Assembly (NCBI GenBank): GCA_002631855.1
Contig: NTLF01000017.1
Span: 434,001-498,000, forward strand
DNA length: 64,000 nt
Origin: Zunongwangia sp. ESRF-bin46
GTDB lineage: Bacteria > Bacteroidota > Bacteroidia > Flavobacteriales > Flavobacteriaceae
Direction of reading: 5' to 3'
Under the pieces are notes generated by a model. That model did not search any database, was not told the DNA's origin, and worked only from the letters and a program-made list of their open reading frames with translations. Below are positions 27,653 through 38,579 of the stretch, one piece after another; the stretch's first letter is position 1, and each line of letters starts with the position of its first letter. A program made the position numbers and the translations under genes.

Positions 27653-29364
27653 AAGCACTCTCCTACCTTCTTTTCTTTTTATTAATCCTTTCTTGTAAAC
27701 AAGTTCCTGAAATAAAGGAAACGTCCTTTAAAGTTGAAAGAAAACCTGTAAAACCAGTAGTTGCCGATAGTGCAATGGTTGTGTCGGCTCGCAAAGAAGC
27801 TTCAAAAATTGGTGTTGAAATTTTAAAAAAAGGTGGTAATGCTTTCGATGCAATGATTGCTACAGAAATGGCACTGGCCGTAACCTATCCCTATGCTGGA
27901 AATCTGGGCGGTGGAGGTTTTATAGTCTATCGAACCCAATACGGCGAACTAGGAAGTATTGATTATCGGGAAAGAGCCCCAAAAGCAGCTGGTCGCGATA
28001 TGTATTTAGACGAAAATGGGGTTTACAATACAGAACAAAGCAAAACAGGAGGCTTGGCGGTTGGCGTCCCTGGAACGATTGCAGGAATTTTTGCCGTTCA
28101 CGAAAAACTGGGGTCCTTACCTATGGAAGTTATTTTACAACCAGTAATAGACCTTGCTAATTCCGGTTTTGCTTTGACCGAAGACCAAGTAGAACGGTTC
28201 AACGAATACGGACCCATTTTCAAAGAAGTTAATGGCGAAGAGTCCATCTATACAAAAAAGTACCTTGCTGGTGATACGCTAAAAAACAAAGCACTTGCTA
28301 ATACTTTACAGCGAATTGTAAAAAAAGGACGGGCAGGTTTTTATGAAGGAGAAACAGCAAAAAAAATAACCGCTTTTATTCAGAAAAAAGGAGGGATTAT
28401 TACAAAGGAAGACCTTAAAACCTATGAAGCCGAATGGCGTGAACCCGTGGTTTTTGAGTATAAAGATTTAAAGGTAATTTCTATGGGGCCACCATCAAGT
28501 GGCGGAATTGTATTAGGACAAATTTTAAATATGATTGAACCATATCCTATTGAAACTTATGTCCATAATTCGGCTAAATACATTCAACTACTTACCGAAG
28601 CCGAACGCAGAGCCTATGCAGATAGAAGCCACTATTTAGGCGATCCCGATTTTGTAACCATCCCTACAGATTCCTTATTGTCAAAAAACTATGCAAAAGA
28701 AAGGATGCAAAATTTTTCTTTTGAAACCGCAACCCCTTCAACCGAAATAAATCCCGGTAGCGTGCACGGCTATGAAAGTACCGAAACCACACATTATTCC
28801 ATCGTTGATCAATTAGGAAATGCTGTTGCCGTAACCACGACGCTAAATGCTGCTTTTGGTTCAAAATTATATGTAAAGGACTTGGGTTTTTTCTTAAACA
28901 ACGAAATGGACGATTTTAGTGCTAAACCAGGAGAACCAAATATGTTTGGATTAATTGGCGGCGAAGCAAACGCCATTGAACCTCAAAAACGAATGCTAAG
29001 CTCTATGACGCCCACTATTATTGAAAAAAATGACAGTCTTTGGATGAGTGTCGGTACACCTGGTGGCTCTACTATTATTACTTCAGTATTACAAACTATT
29101 TTAAATGTATCAGCTTTTAATATGAATATGCAAGAAGCGGTCAATGCCCCGCGTTTTCACCATCAATGGCTACCCGATGAAATTATTTTTGAACCTCAGG
29201 GTTTTTCAGAAAAGCTAATGGATAGCTTACATACAAAAGGCTATATTATCAATAAAAAAGAAACACCCATTATTGGCAAGGTGGATGGTATTTTAATATT
29301 ACCAAATGGAAAATTAGAAGGCGGTGCCGATAAAAGAGGTGATGATACTGCCAAAGGTTTTTAA
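27649..29364 (+). CDS. ggt: Gamma-glutamyltransferase lipoprotein
   Basis: Cleaves or transfers gamma-glutamyl groups, for example from glutathione, in the periplasm. 571 residues, the normal proenzyme length. The lipoprotein signal ends LILSC (Cys16). The autocatalytic and catalytic Thr is predicted at 380 in TTHYSIVD; the oxyanion/glutamate-binding GTPGGSTI lies near 470. The N-terminal domain begins with DSAMVVSARKEAS and GGNAFDAMIA, as in other GGTs. A lipid anchor in place of a soluble signal is common in this phylum. Confidence 0.95.
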   Translation: MKALSYLLFFLLILSCKQVPEIKETSFKVERKPVKPVVADSAMVVSARKEASKIGVEILKKGGNAFDAMIATEMALAVTYPYAGNLGGGGFIVYRTQYGELGSIDYRERAPKAAGRDMYLDENGVYNTEQSKTGGLAVGVPGTIAGIFAVHEKLGSLPMEVILQPVIDLANSGFALTEDQVERFNEYGPIFKEVNGEESIYTKKYLAGDTLKNKALANTLQRIVKKGRAGFYEGETAKKITAFIQKKGGIITKEDLKTYEAEWREPVVFEYKDLKVISMGPPSSGGIVLGQILNMIEPYPIETYVHNSAKYIQLLTEAERRAYADRSHYLGDPDFVTIPTDSLLSKNYAKERMQNFSFETATPSTEINPGSVHGYESTETTHYSIVDQLGNAVAVTTTLNAAFGSKLYVKDLGFFLNNEMDDFSAKPGEPNMFGLIGGEANAIEPQKRMLSSMTPTIIEKNDSLWMSVGTPGGSTIITSVLQTILNVSAFNMNMQEAVNAPRFHHQWLPDEIIFEPQGFSEKLMDSLHTKGYIINKKETPIIGKVDGILILPNGKLEGGADKRGDDTAKGF

Positions 29365-29616
29365 CATAAACCTAAAATACCAGCACTTAATCGATACTTT
29401 TAGACCTTATATCTAATTGTAAGTATTTTACTACATTTTGTAGGAAAAATAGTTAATTTTGAGTGAGTTAAACAAGTATAAAAAAGCTGGGGAGCCTAAA
29501 TTATATCACACAAATATTTTATCATCTATTTAATTTAGTACAAGTTTTACTTTGTAAGTACTTGTCATGAGTTTCCTGTGCTTTTGCATTAAAAATTACT
29601 TTTTTGCCAAACACCT

Positions 29617-30627
29617 ATGAAGAAAAAATCTTTCTTTAAAGATTTATACGCCCTTATTCCACTAGTTTTTAGTGGGTTTCTTTGTATAGGACTAATTTTC
29701 ATCCTTTGGCAAAAAACGACTTTAGTACTTCAGTTTGAAAACCAATTAATCGATCTTTCTTCAATTTTTATCAGTATAAGTGGTTTCCTATCCACTTTTA
29801 TTTTATTGTACTTAATTTTATTTGCAGTTAATTTAAAAAAAGACAAAAAAATTGGAGTAAGTGGCTTAGAGGTTTTAAACCAGAAAATGCATGATTTTAG
29901 AGAAATCATAGAGATTTTACTTCGATCAAAAATGTGGTTACCTGGGCTGAAAGAATACATTGATGAAGAATTTGCCGGACTTACCTTTTTTCAGGTTAAA
30001 GAGTTTTACAAAGGAAAATCAAAATTGGCCATTGAGTTTTTACAAGAAAAAAATAATTACGCAGATACTGAAAACCTGTATTTGGAGTTAAAATCATTGT
30101 TACAAACAGACACTAAGCAAAAACACATTCCTGAAACCATTGCAAAACCAGAGTCTTACAAAAAAGAGCTTATTCAAAAATGGTTAGAGCACAAATGTGG
30201 ATCTGGGTTATGGTACTACTTCGGATACAAATACGGAACCTATAAAGAGGCGTTAGACCTTGACGCTATCTACGAAAGGCATCAAGAAAAAATTATGATG
30301 CATGCTATTTCCATAGATAGCAAAGCTTTTGAAGATTCATCGTTTAACGAAGTGTTTTTATCAAAACTAGGAGAGTATATCACCAATGAAGTGTTGCCAA
30401 AACTGTATCAACTTCAGGAAAAATCATCCGAAAAATTACCTGCTATTTCTCGCTACTTATACCTCTTATTTTTGTTATTGGTATTTTTTGGTGTACTGCT
30501 TCCCCTAGCATTTTTCCTTTTTAACCTCACTATACTTTCATTGATAGTAAGCTATTCATTTGTAATTAGTGTGGTTTTCTTTATAAGTACAACTTTTTTC
30601 CGCTTTTTGAATAATTCCGTTAACTAG
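29617..30627 (+). CDS. Four-helix membrane protein of unknown function
   Basis: 336 residues. Two transmembrane helices near 12-32 and 47-70, a cytoplasmic or periplasmic soluble part of about 200 residues (72-270) rich in charged helices, and two more helices near 276-300 and 305-328. No motif I recognise. It is preceded by 252 bases without a gene, in which I see no structured element, and is a stand-alone gene ahead of uvrA. Confidence 0.7.
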   Translation: MKKKSFFKDLYALIPLVFSGFLCIGLIFILWQKTTLVLQFENQLIDLSSIFISISGFLSTFILLYLILFAVNLKKDKKIGVSGLEVLNQKMHDFREIIEILLRSKMWLPGLKEYIDEEFAGLTFFQVKEFYKGKSKLAIEFLQEKNNYADTENLYLELKSLLQTDTKQKHIPETIAKPESYKKELIQKWLEHKCGSGLWYYFGYKYGTYKEALDLDAIYERHQEKIMMHAISIDSKAFEDSSFNEVFLSKLGEYITNEVLPKLYQLQEKSSEKLPAISRYLYLLFLLLVFFGVLLPLAFFLFNLTILSLIVSYSFVISVVFFISTTFFRFLNNSVN

Positions 30628-30702
30628 TAATACGTTTTCTTTTTCTTCAGAAAAACAATACCCCCAAGCCAAACCAAATTCTAAAATTTCAGTTCAAATG
30701 AG

Positions 30703-30710
30703 TACCTTTG
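30703..30710 (+). promoter_or_regulatory. uvrA -7 element (TACCTTTG) only six bases from the start codon
   Basis: Exact TAnnTTTG ending at 30710; the ATG is at 30717. If transcription starts a few bases past the element, the mRNA is leaderless or nearly so. Confidence 0.6.
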
Positions 30711-30716
30711 CAAACT

Positions 30717-33551
30717 ATGGCAAAAAATGAAGATTTTATTGAAGTTTTAGGGGCACGTGTCCATAATTTAAAGGACATTGATGTTAAAATTCCAAGAGAT
30801 AAATTAGTTGTCATTACTGGTTTATCCGGTAGCGGAAAATCTTCATTAGCCTTTGATACTATCTATGCTGAAGGGCAACGCCGATATATTGAAACATTCT
30901 CTGCCTACGCCCGCCAATTTTTAGGAAACTTAGAGCGTCCAGATGTTGATAAAATTGAAGGCCTCTCCCCTGTTATTGCAATTGAACAAAAAACTACTAG
31001 TAAAAGTCCACGATCTACAGTAGGTACCATTACCGAAATTTACGATTTCCTCCGTTTGTTATATGCACGAGCCAGCGATGCATATAGTTATAATACTGGT
31101 GAAAAAATGGTGAGTTATAGCGATGAGCAGATTAAAAACCTGATTATTGAAGAATTCAATGGTAAAAAAATAAGTGTTCTGGCTCCAGTTATCCGCTCCA
31201 GAAAAGGACACTATCGTGAACTTTTTGAGCAAATTGCCAAGCAAGGTTTTGTAAAAGTTAGGGTTGACGGCGAAGTAAAAGATATTGTAAAGGGAATGCG
31301 TACAGACCGCTATAAAACCCACGATATCGAGATTGTAATTGACCGCTTAAAAGTTTCAACTGAAACAGAGAACAGCAAACGCCTTAGCGAAACCATAAAT
31401 ACCGCCATGTATCACGGCGACGATGTGTTAATGGTTTTGGATAACGAGACCAATAAAGCTCGATTTTTTAGTCGTTCGTTAATGTGCCCGACCACAGGAA
31501 TTTCGTACCCGAATCCCGAACCGAATAACTTCTCATTCAATTCACCTAAGGGAATGTGCCCAAATTGTAAAGGATTAGGGACTTTATACGAAGTAAACCT
31601 CAATAAAATTGTTCCAGATGAAAGCTTGTCTATCAAGAAAGGAGCGTTGGCACCACACGGCCCTCAAAAGAAAAATTGGGTTTTTAAACAACTTGAATTG
31701 ATTGCACAAAAGTTCGATTTTGAATTAAGTGATCCATTCAGTAAAATTCCTGAAGAAGCAAAAGAAATGATCTTCAACGGCGGAAATACAGCTTTTGAAG
31801 TAGACTCAAAAACCCTTGGGATTACCCGAAAATATAAAATAGATTTTGAAGGAGTTGCCACTTTTTTACAAAACACTTTTGAAGCAAATGAATCTAGGTC
31901 GCTTCAGCGTTGGGCAAAAGAATATATGGATAAAGTAATCTGTCCAGAATGCGAAGGAAGCCGATTGCGAAAAGAGTCACTATTTTTTAAAGTGAATGAT
32001 AAAAACATAGCCGAACTTGCCCATATGGACATCATCGAACTGGCAAGCTGGTTTAAAAATATTGAAAAAGACTTAAGTGAAACACAACTTAAAATTGGTT
32101 CGGAAATTATAAAAGAAGTACGAACACGTATCCAATTTTTGGTTGATGTAGGATTGACCTATTTAGCGCTTGACCGAAGCTCAAAATCCTTATCGGGAGG
32201 AGAAGCGCAACGTATCAGATTGGCTACGCAAATTGGTTCGCAATTAGTTGGGGTGCTTTACATTCTTGATGAGCCTAGTATTGGTCTACATCAACGCGAT
32301 AATAAAAAATTGATAGAATCCTTGGTTTCCCTTCGTGAAATAGGCAATTCGGTTCTTGTGGTGGAACACGACAAAGACATGATTGAAAGCGCCGATTATG
32401 TGATAGATATTGGTCCAGCGGCAGGAAAACATGGTGGTGAAATTGTTTCGGAAGGAACCCCTTCGGAAATATTAAAACACAAAACCCTTACCGCGGAATA
32501 CCTTAACGGAAACAAGGAAATTGAAATTCCCAAGAAAAGACGGGAAGGCAACGGAAAAACCTTAAAGCTTTCGGGCGCTACTGGAAACAACCTAAAAAAA
32601 GTAACTGTAGAGTTTCCACTTGGTAAAATGATCGGTGTTACTGGAGTTTCGGGAAGTGGAAAATCTACTTTAATAAACGAGACGCTCTACCCTATTTTAA
32701 ATGCCGAAATTTACAATGGCGTTAAAAAGCCGATGCCGTATAAAAAGATTGAAGGATTAGAGCATCTTGATAAAGTGATTGACATTAACCAATCGCCCAT
32801 TGGTCGAACACCACGTTCTAATCCGGCGACTTACACTGGTGTTTTTTCAGAAATACGGAGTTTATTCGCTAAAATCCCTGAATCTATGATACGGGGTTAT
32901 AAACCGGGGCGTTTCAGTTTTAATGTAAAAGGCGGGCGTTGTGAAACCTGTAAAGGGGCAGGTTTAAAGGTTATTGAAATGAACTTCCTGCCCGATGTTT
33001 ATGTAGAATGCGAGACCTGTCAAGGAAAGCGTTTTAACCGGGAAACACTCGAAATTCGTTATAAAGGCAATTCAATCTACGACGTATTGAGCATGACCAT
33101 TAATGAGGCGTGTGAGTTTTTTGAACACATCCCGAAAGTGTACCGAAAACTTAAAACCATTCAAGATGTAGGGCTTGGCTATATTACGCTAGGGCAACAA
33201 TCTACCACACTCTCAGGCGGGGAAGCACAACGTGTAAAATTGGCAACAGAGCTTTCAAAAAGAGGAACCGGAAATACATTTTACATACTGGATGAGCCCA
33301 CAACAGGTTTACATTTTGAAGACATCAGGGTATTAATGTTAGTATTGAACAAGTTGGTTAAAAAGGGAAACACCGTACTTATTATAGAACACAATCTGGA
33401 TGTTATAAGAACGGTGGATTACATTATCGATATTGGTCCTGAAGGTGGAAAAAAAGGAGGAAAAGTAATTGCGAAAGGTACCCCCGAGGAAATTATTAAA
33501 AACAAAAAAAGCCATACTGCTCATTTTCTTAAAAAAGAACTACATTCGTGA
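30717..33551 (+). CDS. uvrA: Excinuclease ABC subunit A
   Basis: DNA damage sensor of nucleotide excision repair. From ATG 30717 it has 944 residues; the TTG three codons earlier is inside the promoter element. Two ABC ATPase modules: Walker [15 protein letters not shown] near 36 and GVSGSGKST near 645, signatures [13 protein letters not shown] and [13 protein letters not shown]. Zinc-binding cysteine pairs are in [14 protein letters not shown] and the CETCKG/CETCQG finger. All parts of UvrA1 are present. Single gene. Confidence 0.98.
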   Translation: MAKNEDFIEVLGARVHNLKDIDVKIPRDKLVVITGLSGSGKSSLAFDTIYAEGQRRYIETFSAYARQFLGNLERPDVDKIEGLSPVIAIEQKTTSKSPRSTVGTITEIYDFLRLLYARASDAYSYNTGEKMVSYSDEQIKNLIIEEFNGKKISVLAPVIRSRKGHYRELFEQIAKQGFVKVRVDGEVKDIVKGMRTDRYKTHDIEIVIDRLKVSTETENSKRLSETINTAMYHGDDVLMVLDNETNKARFFSRSLMCPTTGISYPNPEPNNFSFNSPKGMCPNCKGLGTLYEVNLNKIVPDESLSIKKGALAPHGPQKKNWVFKQLELIAQKFDFELSDPFSKIPEEAKEMIFNGGNTAFEVDSKTLGITRKYKIDFEGVATFLQNTFEANESRSLQRWAKEYMDKVICPECEGSRLRKESLFFKVNDKNIAELAHMDIIELASWFKNIEKDLSETQLKIGSEIIKEVRTRIQFLVDVGLTYLALDRSSKSLSGGEAQRIRLATQIGSQLVGVLYILDEPSIGLHQRDNKKLIESLVSLREIGNSVLVVEHDKDMIESADYVIDIGPAAGKHGGEIVSEGTPSEILKHKTLTAEYLNGNKEIEIPKKRREGNGKTLKLSGATGNNLKKVTVEFPLGKMIGVTGVSGSGKSTLINETLYPILNAEIYNGVKKPMPYKKIEGLEHLDKVIDINQSPIGRTPRSNPATYTGVFSEIRSLFAKIPESMIRGYKPGRFSFNVKGGRCETCKGAGLKVIEMNFLPDVYVECETCQGKRFNRETLEIRYKGNSIYDVLSMTINEACEFFEHIPKVYRKLKTIQDVGLGYITLGQQSTTLSGGEAQRVKLATELSKRGTGNTFYILDEPTTGLHFEDIRVLMLVLNKLVKKGNTVLIIEHNLDVIRTVDYIIDIGPEGGKKGGKVIAKGTPEEIIKNKKSHTAHFLKKELHS

Positions 33552-33642
33552 GCAAAAGCTGGTAATTGAATAAAAGATAGTTGTGAGAAGATTAGTTTAA
33601 GCATCTAATTTACATTCAAAAAAAGATTACAGATTTTAAATT

Positions 33643-34332
33643 ATGAGAAACGAACAAAAAAATAAAAACTGGAACTTAGTAAAAACCAATGATTCTTGGG
33701 CGATCTTCAAGATTATGGGCGAATTTGTAAATGGGTACGAAAAAATGAGTAGAATTGGTCCTTGCGTTTCTATTTTTGGTTCGGCCCGGACTAAGCCAGA
33801 TCATGAGTACTATAAATTAGCCGAAAGAATTGCTGAAAAAATAACCAATAACGGCTATGGTGTTATTACCGGTGGTGGCCCAGGTATTATGGAAGCTGGT
33901 AATAAAGGGGCACATTTGGCCGGAGGAACTTCTGTAGGCTTAAATATTACATTACCGTTTGAGCAACATGACAACCCATATATTGACAGCGACAAAAGCA
34001 TTGATTTTGACTACTTTTTTGTGCGTAAAGTAATGTTCGTTAAATATTCACAAGGCTTCGTGGTTATGCCAGGTGGTTTTGGAACACTTGACGAGTTTTT
34101 TGAAGCCCTTACCCTTATACAAACCCATAAAATAGATAAGTTCCCGTTGATATTGGTAGGTACAAAATTCTGGAGCGGATTATGGGATTGGGTTAAAGGC
34201 ACACTACTTGAAGCAAACAACAATGTAAGCCCAGAAGATTTAGAGCTTGTTCATATAGTAGATCATGAAGATGAAGTGCTCGATATATTAAATCAGTTTT
34301 ATAATGAGTATAATTTAAGTCCTAATTTCTAA
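33643..34332 (+). CDS. LOG family Rossmann-fold protein (nucleoside 5'-monophosphate phosphoribohydrolase)
   Basis: 229 residues with the two LOG signatures: GGGPGIMEAGNKGA near 80 and MPGGFGTLDEFFEALTLIQTHK (PGGxGTxxE) near 147. Relatives release the base from cytokinin ribotides or from ordinary nucleoside monophosphates. In a marine bacterium a housekeeping nucleotide role is the safer reading. The next gene starts 17 bases downstream. Confidence 0.9.
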   Translation: MRNEQKNKNWNLVKTNDSWAIFKIMGEFVNGYEKMSRIGPCVSIFGSARTKPDHEYYKLAERIAEKITNNGYGVITGGGPGIMEAGNKGAHLAGGTSVGLNITLPFEQHDNPYIDSDKSIDFDYFFVRKVMFVKYSQGFVVMPGGFGTLDEFFEALTLIQTHKIDKFPLILVGTKFWSGLWDWVKGTLLEANNNVSPEDLELVHIVDHEDEVLDILNQFYNEYNLSPNF

Positions 34333-34349
34333 AATATTCCCTCCCCAAT

Positions 34350-35597
34350 ATGCTTAAAAAGCTCTTAGTTTTCACATGTTTTTTAATAGGTGTTTCTGCA
34401 GTTTCGCAGAGTACCATTAAAACCATGTTTTATAACCTATTGGAGTTCCCTGAAGCCCTGCCCGGAAACAGGTCTACTATATTACAAAATATACTCAATG
34501 AGTATGAGCCAGATATTTTTATGGTCTGTGAGCTACAAAGTGAAGAAGGCGCTGATGAAATACTTAACGTTTCACTAAATAACGGAGGTTCAAACTATTC
34601 GAGAGCGCCTTATCTTGAAAATCAATCAGGATTTGCAGATTTGCAACAATTGATTTTTTTTAAAACATCAAAGTTCATTTTAATTTCTTCCGAAATAATA
34701 ACCACCAACATTCGAGACATAAACAGGTATACTCTTAAAGTGAACACGACAGATGGAGATAGTGACCCTTTATTTATTGAGGTGTTTGTTACACACTTAA
34801 AAGCAAGTACTGGCGGGGAAAATGAAATGAAACGCTTACAGATGGCACAGGCGTTTACCAATAAGCTGGAAGAATTAGACGCTAATTCGTTTGTGATATT
34901 TGCTGGAGACTTAAACCTATACAGCTCTACCGAACCTGCTTACCAAGAATTATTGAACCCCTCAAATAATATCACAATGGTAGACCCTATTGATACTCCC
35001 GGTCTGTGGCATGCCAACGCAAATTTCACATCGGTACACACCCAAAGTACACGCTTAAATTCTGGGCCTTTTGGTGCCGGTGCAGGGGGAGGCATGGACG
35101 ATAGGTTCGATTTTATATTGGTTTCAGAAAATATGCTGTCAAACCCTACGTTACGGTATATTGAAAACAGTTACAAGGCGTTTGGCAATAATGGAAATTG
35201 CTTTAACAAAAGTATTAGTAACAATGATTGTAATGGGACTTTTTCACAAGCACTTAGGGATAACCTTTTTAGCATGAGCGATCATCTTCCAGTAACTATG
35301 GAGCTTGAGACGGATAAAGAAATTATTTTAAGCAGTGTAAGTTTTACTGAAAACTTAACAACTATTTCAATTGAAAACACGCTGGCTAAAACCTTTTTAA
35401 GGATAAAAGTCCACAATCAAGTTCTTGATATAAATAAGCTTACAATTTATAATACATTAGGGCAAAAAGTTCTAGACTATAAGCTAAATAGTTCAGCAGA
35501 TATTATTCAAATTCCTGTCTCACATTTAGCAAACGGTATGTATTATATAAAACCCGATACTGGGCATAAACCACTGAAATTCATAAAAACTTCTTGA
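34350..35597 (+). CDS. Secreted endonuclease/exonuclease/phosphatase family protein with type IX secretion tail
   Basis: 415 residues. Signal peptide ends near VSAVSQ. The EEP catalytic motifs appear in order: MFYNLLEFP, VCELQSE (Glu), VTHLKAS, AGDLNLYS (Asp/Asn), DRFDFILVS and MSDHLPV (Asp-His). The C-terminal 75 residues (about 340-415) form a Por/type A sorting domain: LTIYNTLGQKVLDYKLNS...NGMYYIK, which directs export through the type IX system. The substrate may be extracellular DNA or a phosphoester; not determinable here. Stop and next start overlap as TTGA. Confidence 0.9.
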   Translation: MLKKLLVFTCFLIGVSAVSQSTIKTMFYNLLEFPEALPGNRSTILQNILNEYEPDIFMVCELQSEEGADEILNVSLNNGGSNYSRAPYLENQSGFADLQQLIFFKTSKFILISSEIITTNIRDINRYTLKVNTTDGDSDPLFIEVFVTHLKASTGGENEMKRLQMAQAFTNKLEELDANSFVIFAGDLNLYSSTEPAYQELLNPSNNITMVDPIDTPGLWHANANFTSVHTQSTRLNSGPFGAGAGGGMDDRFDFILVSENMLSNPTLRYIENSYKAFGNNGNCFNKSISNNDCNGTFSQALRDNLFSMSDHLPVTMELETDKEIILSSVSFTENLTTISIENTLAKTFLRIKVHNQVLDINKLTIYNTLGQKVLDYKLNSSADIIQIPVSHLANGMYYIKPDTGHKPLKFIKTS

Positions 35598-38407
35598 AAA
35601 TAAAAAATTTCATAACCAGTATTTGTTGCTTATTCGTGGTCACCATGTCCGCTCAATACGAAATTTCTATTGATGCAGAGTTAAAACCTGAAACCAAAAG
35701 CATACAAATAAGCCAGCAAATAGTGTTTGAAAACAGCTCAAACATAGCATGGCAAGAAGTTTATTTAAACGATTGGGGCAATAGTTTTTCAAGTAAAACC
35801 ACCCCTTTGGCTAAACGTTTTGCCGAAAATTATAATAGCTCGTTTCATTTTGAAAAAAAGGAAGACCGCGGGAAAACAGACTTGCATAGCATAACAGACA
35901 ACGCCAATAACCCGATAGTCTGGGATCGTGATAAAGTAGCAGATATTATCAAAATTATCCCGAAAACGCCCATAATGCCAGGGGAAAAATTTACGGTTAA
36001 TTTAATGTACACCGTAAAGTTGCCAAGCACAAAGTTTACACGCTTTGGAGTAACTGGCAACAACAATTATAAACTTAAATATTGGTACATTTCACCTGCT
36101 GTTTTTGATGACGGCTGGCAGACTTACAGCAATAAAAACACGGACGATCTTTTTTTAACACCTTCCTCTTTTTCAATAGATTTTAAAATACCTCAGGAAT
36201 ATACTCTTACTTCAGACTTTAATATTATTTCTGAAACGATTTCTGAAAATCAAAAAAATATTTTACTTCAAGGAAAAGAACGTAATCAAGCTACAATATA
36301 CCTTGAAAAAGAAACCTCTTTTGAAACTATAAAAACCGATAAACTTACTATTGTTACTAATTTAAAAGACGAAAAAGTTTCCCCTCAAATCAGTGCCCTT
36401 GCAGTTGACAGAGTTGTGCACTTTTTAGGAGACAAACTTGGTGAATATCCGTTTGAAAAAATGGTGATAAGCGAAGCAGAGTATCGAAATAGTCCTGTTT
36501 ACGGTCTTAACCAGCTCCCTGACTTTATAAGCCCCTTCCCTGCCGGTTTTGAATACGATATGGAGCAGCTTAAATCCATAACCAGAAAATACCTTGAAAC
36601 TTCTCTTTCCCTTAATCCACGAAAAGACAGTTGGTTAATTGGTGCATTGCAAATTCATTTAATGATGGAGTATGTAGACACGTATTATCCAAAAATGAAA
36701 ATTATAGGAAGTCTTAGTAATTTCTGGGTGATCCGTTGGGCTCACGCAGCCGATTTAGAATTTAACGATCAATACCCACTATTATACCAGAATGTAGCTC
36801 GAAATAACTTACAACAATCCTTAACCACTTCTCGAGATTCGTTGCTGAAGTTTAATAAAAACATTGCAAATGATTATTATGGCGGTGCGGGACTAAAGTA
36901 CCTTTCTGATTATTTAGGGAAAGGAACCGTTTCAAAAAGCATTAAAGAATTTTATTCTGAAAATAAGCTGAAACCAATTAAACCGACAACTTTTCAAGAA
37001 ACACTTCAAAAAAATACAACCTTACCTATCAATTGGTTTTTTACAGATTATATAGATTCTCGTACCACTATTGATTTCAGAATAAAAGATGTTGAAAAAC
37101 AAGGTGATTCCCTTAAAGTAACCGTTAAGAATACCCGTAAAAACAGCATGCCTGTTTCGCTCTACGGAATCAATAACGACAGTATTCTCTTTAAAAAATG
37201 GTTATTGCCTATTGACAGCACAGCAACGGTTACCGTACCCAAAAAGGACATTAGAAAACTAGTTTTAAATTACGAAAAAACAATCCCAGAATACAACCAA
37301 CGCAACAACTATAAAGCCGTAAAAGGATTGTTTAATCGTCCGTTTCAATTTAGGTTGTTTCAAGATGTTGGTGATTCACGCTATAATCAGGTGTTTTTTA
37401 TGCCGGAGTTTCAGTACAACTTGTATGATGGTTTCGTAGTAGGGCCAAAAGTGTATAATAAAACAGTACTGCCAAAAGGGTTTCATTATAAAGTAACCCC
37501 CCAAATTGGGCTCAAATCCAATACAATAATAGGAAGTGGATCATTAGTATATACTCAAAATTTAGATAAGGAGTCTCTATACTCGATGCGGTATGGGTTT
37601 GCCGGAAGCTATTTTTCGTACGACCGTGATCTATTTTACAGACGATATACACCGTTTATGACCTTCGCTTTCCGAAATAAGGATTTACGGAACAATGAAA
37701 AGCAATTTATCAACCTGAGAAGTGTAAATGTAATTAGGGATGACAATCCTAACGACCCAGATCAAGAGCCTAATTATAGTGTTTTTAATCTTCAGTACGT
37801 GTATTCTAACCCTAATTTGATTAATTATTTTAAAGGGGTGGTCGATTATGAAATTTCAGCAAAATTCAGTAAGATTTCTACCACTTTTGAATACCGGAAA
37901 CTCTTTTTAAACAACCGTCAATTAAACCTTCGTTTTTTTGCGGGTGCCTTTCTTTTCAATGATACACGTGAAAATGAAGATTTTTTCAGTTTTGCCTTAG
38001 ATAGACCAACAGATTACCTTTTTGATTACAATTACTACGGAAGAAGTGAACAAAGCGGACTTTTTAGTCAGCAATTAATAGTTGCTGAAGGGGGTTTTAA
38101 GTCCCAGTTAAAACCCAAGTTTGCCAATAGCTGGATTACAACATTAAATGCCAGTACCAATATATGGAAATGGGTATACGCTTACGGTGATGTTGGTTTA
38201 ATACATAACACCGATCGAGGTACCCAAGGAGTGTTTGACACAGGAATCCGTCTAAGTTTAGTCGCCGATTATTTTGAGCTTTACTTCCCACTATATTCCA
38301 ATTTAGGATGGGAACCAGGATTAGAGAATTATGACCAACGAATTCGTTTTATTGTTACCCTCGATCTTCGAACATTACTCGGTTTATTTACCAGAAAATG
38401 GTATTAA
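35594..38407 (+). CDS. M1 aminopeptidase-like protein without the zinc site, with C-terminal beta-barrel
   Basis: 937 residues. The start is a TTG at 35594 overlapping the previous stop (TTGA); it gives the signal peptide MKIKNFITSICCLFVVTMSAQ, which a later ATG would destroy. Residues 20-500 follow the M1 layout (beta-sandwich, then thermolysin-like region), but the equivalents of the motifs are altered: GxMEN to YGLNQLP, HExxH to a stretch near RKYLETSL, and WLNEG to WLIGA. No zinc ligands remain. From about 590 to the end, alternating hydrophobic strands (FFMPEFQYNLYDGFVVG and others) ending in KWY look like an outer-membrane barrel. Probably a non-enzymatic surface or transport protein. 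Confidence 0.75.
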   Translation: MKIKNFITSICCLFVVTMSAQYEISIDAELKPETKSIQISQQIVFENSSNIAWQEVYLNDWGNSFSSKTTPLAKRFAENYNSSFHFEKKEDRGKTDLHSITDNANNPIVWDRDKVADIIKIIPKTPIMPGEKFTVNLMYTVKLPSTKFTRFGVTGNNNYKLKYWYISPAVFDDGWQTYSNKNTDDLFLTPSSFSIDFKIPQEYTLTSDFNIISETISENQKNILLQGKERNQATIYLEKETSFETIKTDKLTIVTNLKDEKVSPQISALAVDRVVHFLGDKLGEYPFEKMVISEAEYRNSPVYGLNQLPDFISPFPAGFEYDMEQLKSITRKYLETSLSLNPRKDSWLIGALQIHLMMEYVDTYYPKMKIIGSLSNFWVIRWAHAADLEFNDQYPLLYQNVARNNLQQSLTTSRDSLLKFNKNIANDYYGGAGLKYLSDYLGKGTVSKSIKEFYSENKLKPIKPTTFQETLQKNTTLPINWFFTDYIDSRTTIDFRIKDVEKQGDSLKVTVKNTRKNSMPVSLYGINNDSILFKKWLLPIDSTATVTVPKKDIRKLVLNYEKTIPEYNQRNNYKAVKGLFNRPFQFRLFQDVGDSRYNQVFFMPEFQYNLYDGFVVGPKVYNKTVLPKGFHYKVTPQIGLKSNTIIGSGSLVYTQNLDKESLYSMRYGFAGSYFSYDRDLFYRRYTPFMTFAFRNKDLRNNEKQFINLRSVNVIRDDNPNDPDQEPNYSVFNLQYVYSNPNLINYFKGVVDYEISAKFSKISTTFEYRKLFLNNRQLNLRFFAGAFLFNDTRENEDFFSFALDRPTDYLFDYNYYGRSEQSGLFSQQLIVAEGGFKSQLKPKFANSWITTLNASTNIWKWVYAYGDVGLIHNTDRGTQGVFDTGIRLSLVADYFELYFPLYSNLGWEPGLENYDQRIRFIVTLDLRTLLGLFTRKWY

Positions 38408-38530
38408 TAAACTTACTGTTTCAGAAATATTAATTTAAGCTTTCATAACAACTTTGTTAAATCAAGGCTTCAAATTAAAGAATCCATACTGTTTGTAGAA
38501 ATTAATTAACAGTTCAATAAGAATCATTCA

Positions 38531-38561
38531 TTGCAAAACCCAGCTGTTTTCGCTACTTTTG
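38531..38561 (+). promoter_or_regulatory. Promoter of the fused E1 gene, TTG and TACTTTTG
   Basis: -33 TTG at 38531-38533 and -7 TACTTTTG at 38554-38561, spaced 20 bases, match the Bacteroidota consensus. The ATG is 18 bases downstream. Confidence 0.72.
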
Positions 38562-38579
38562 TAACTCAAAATTTAGACT

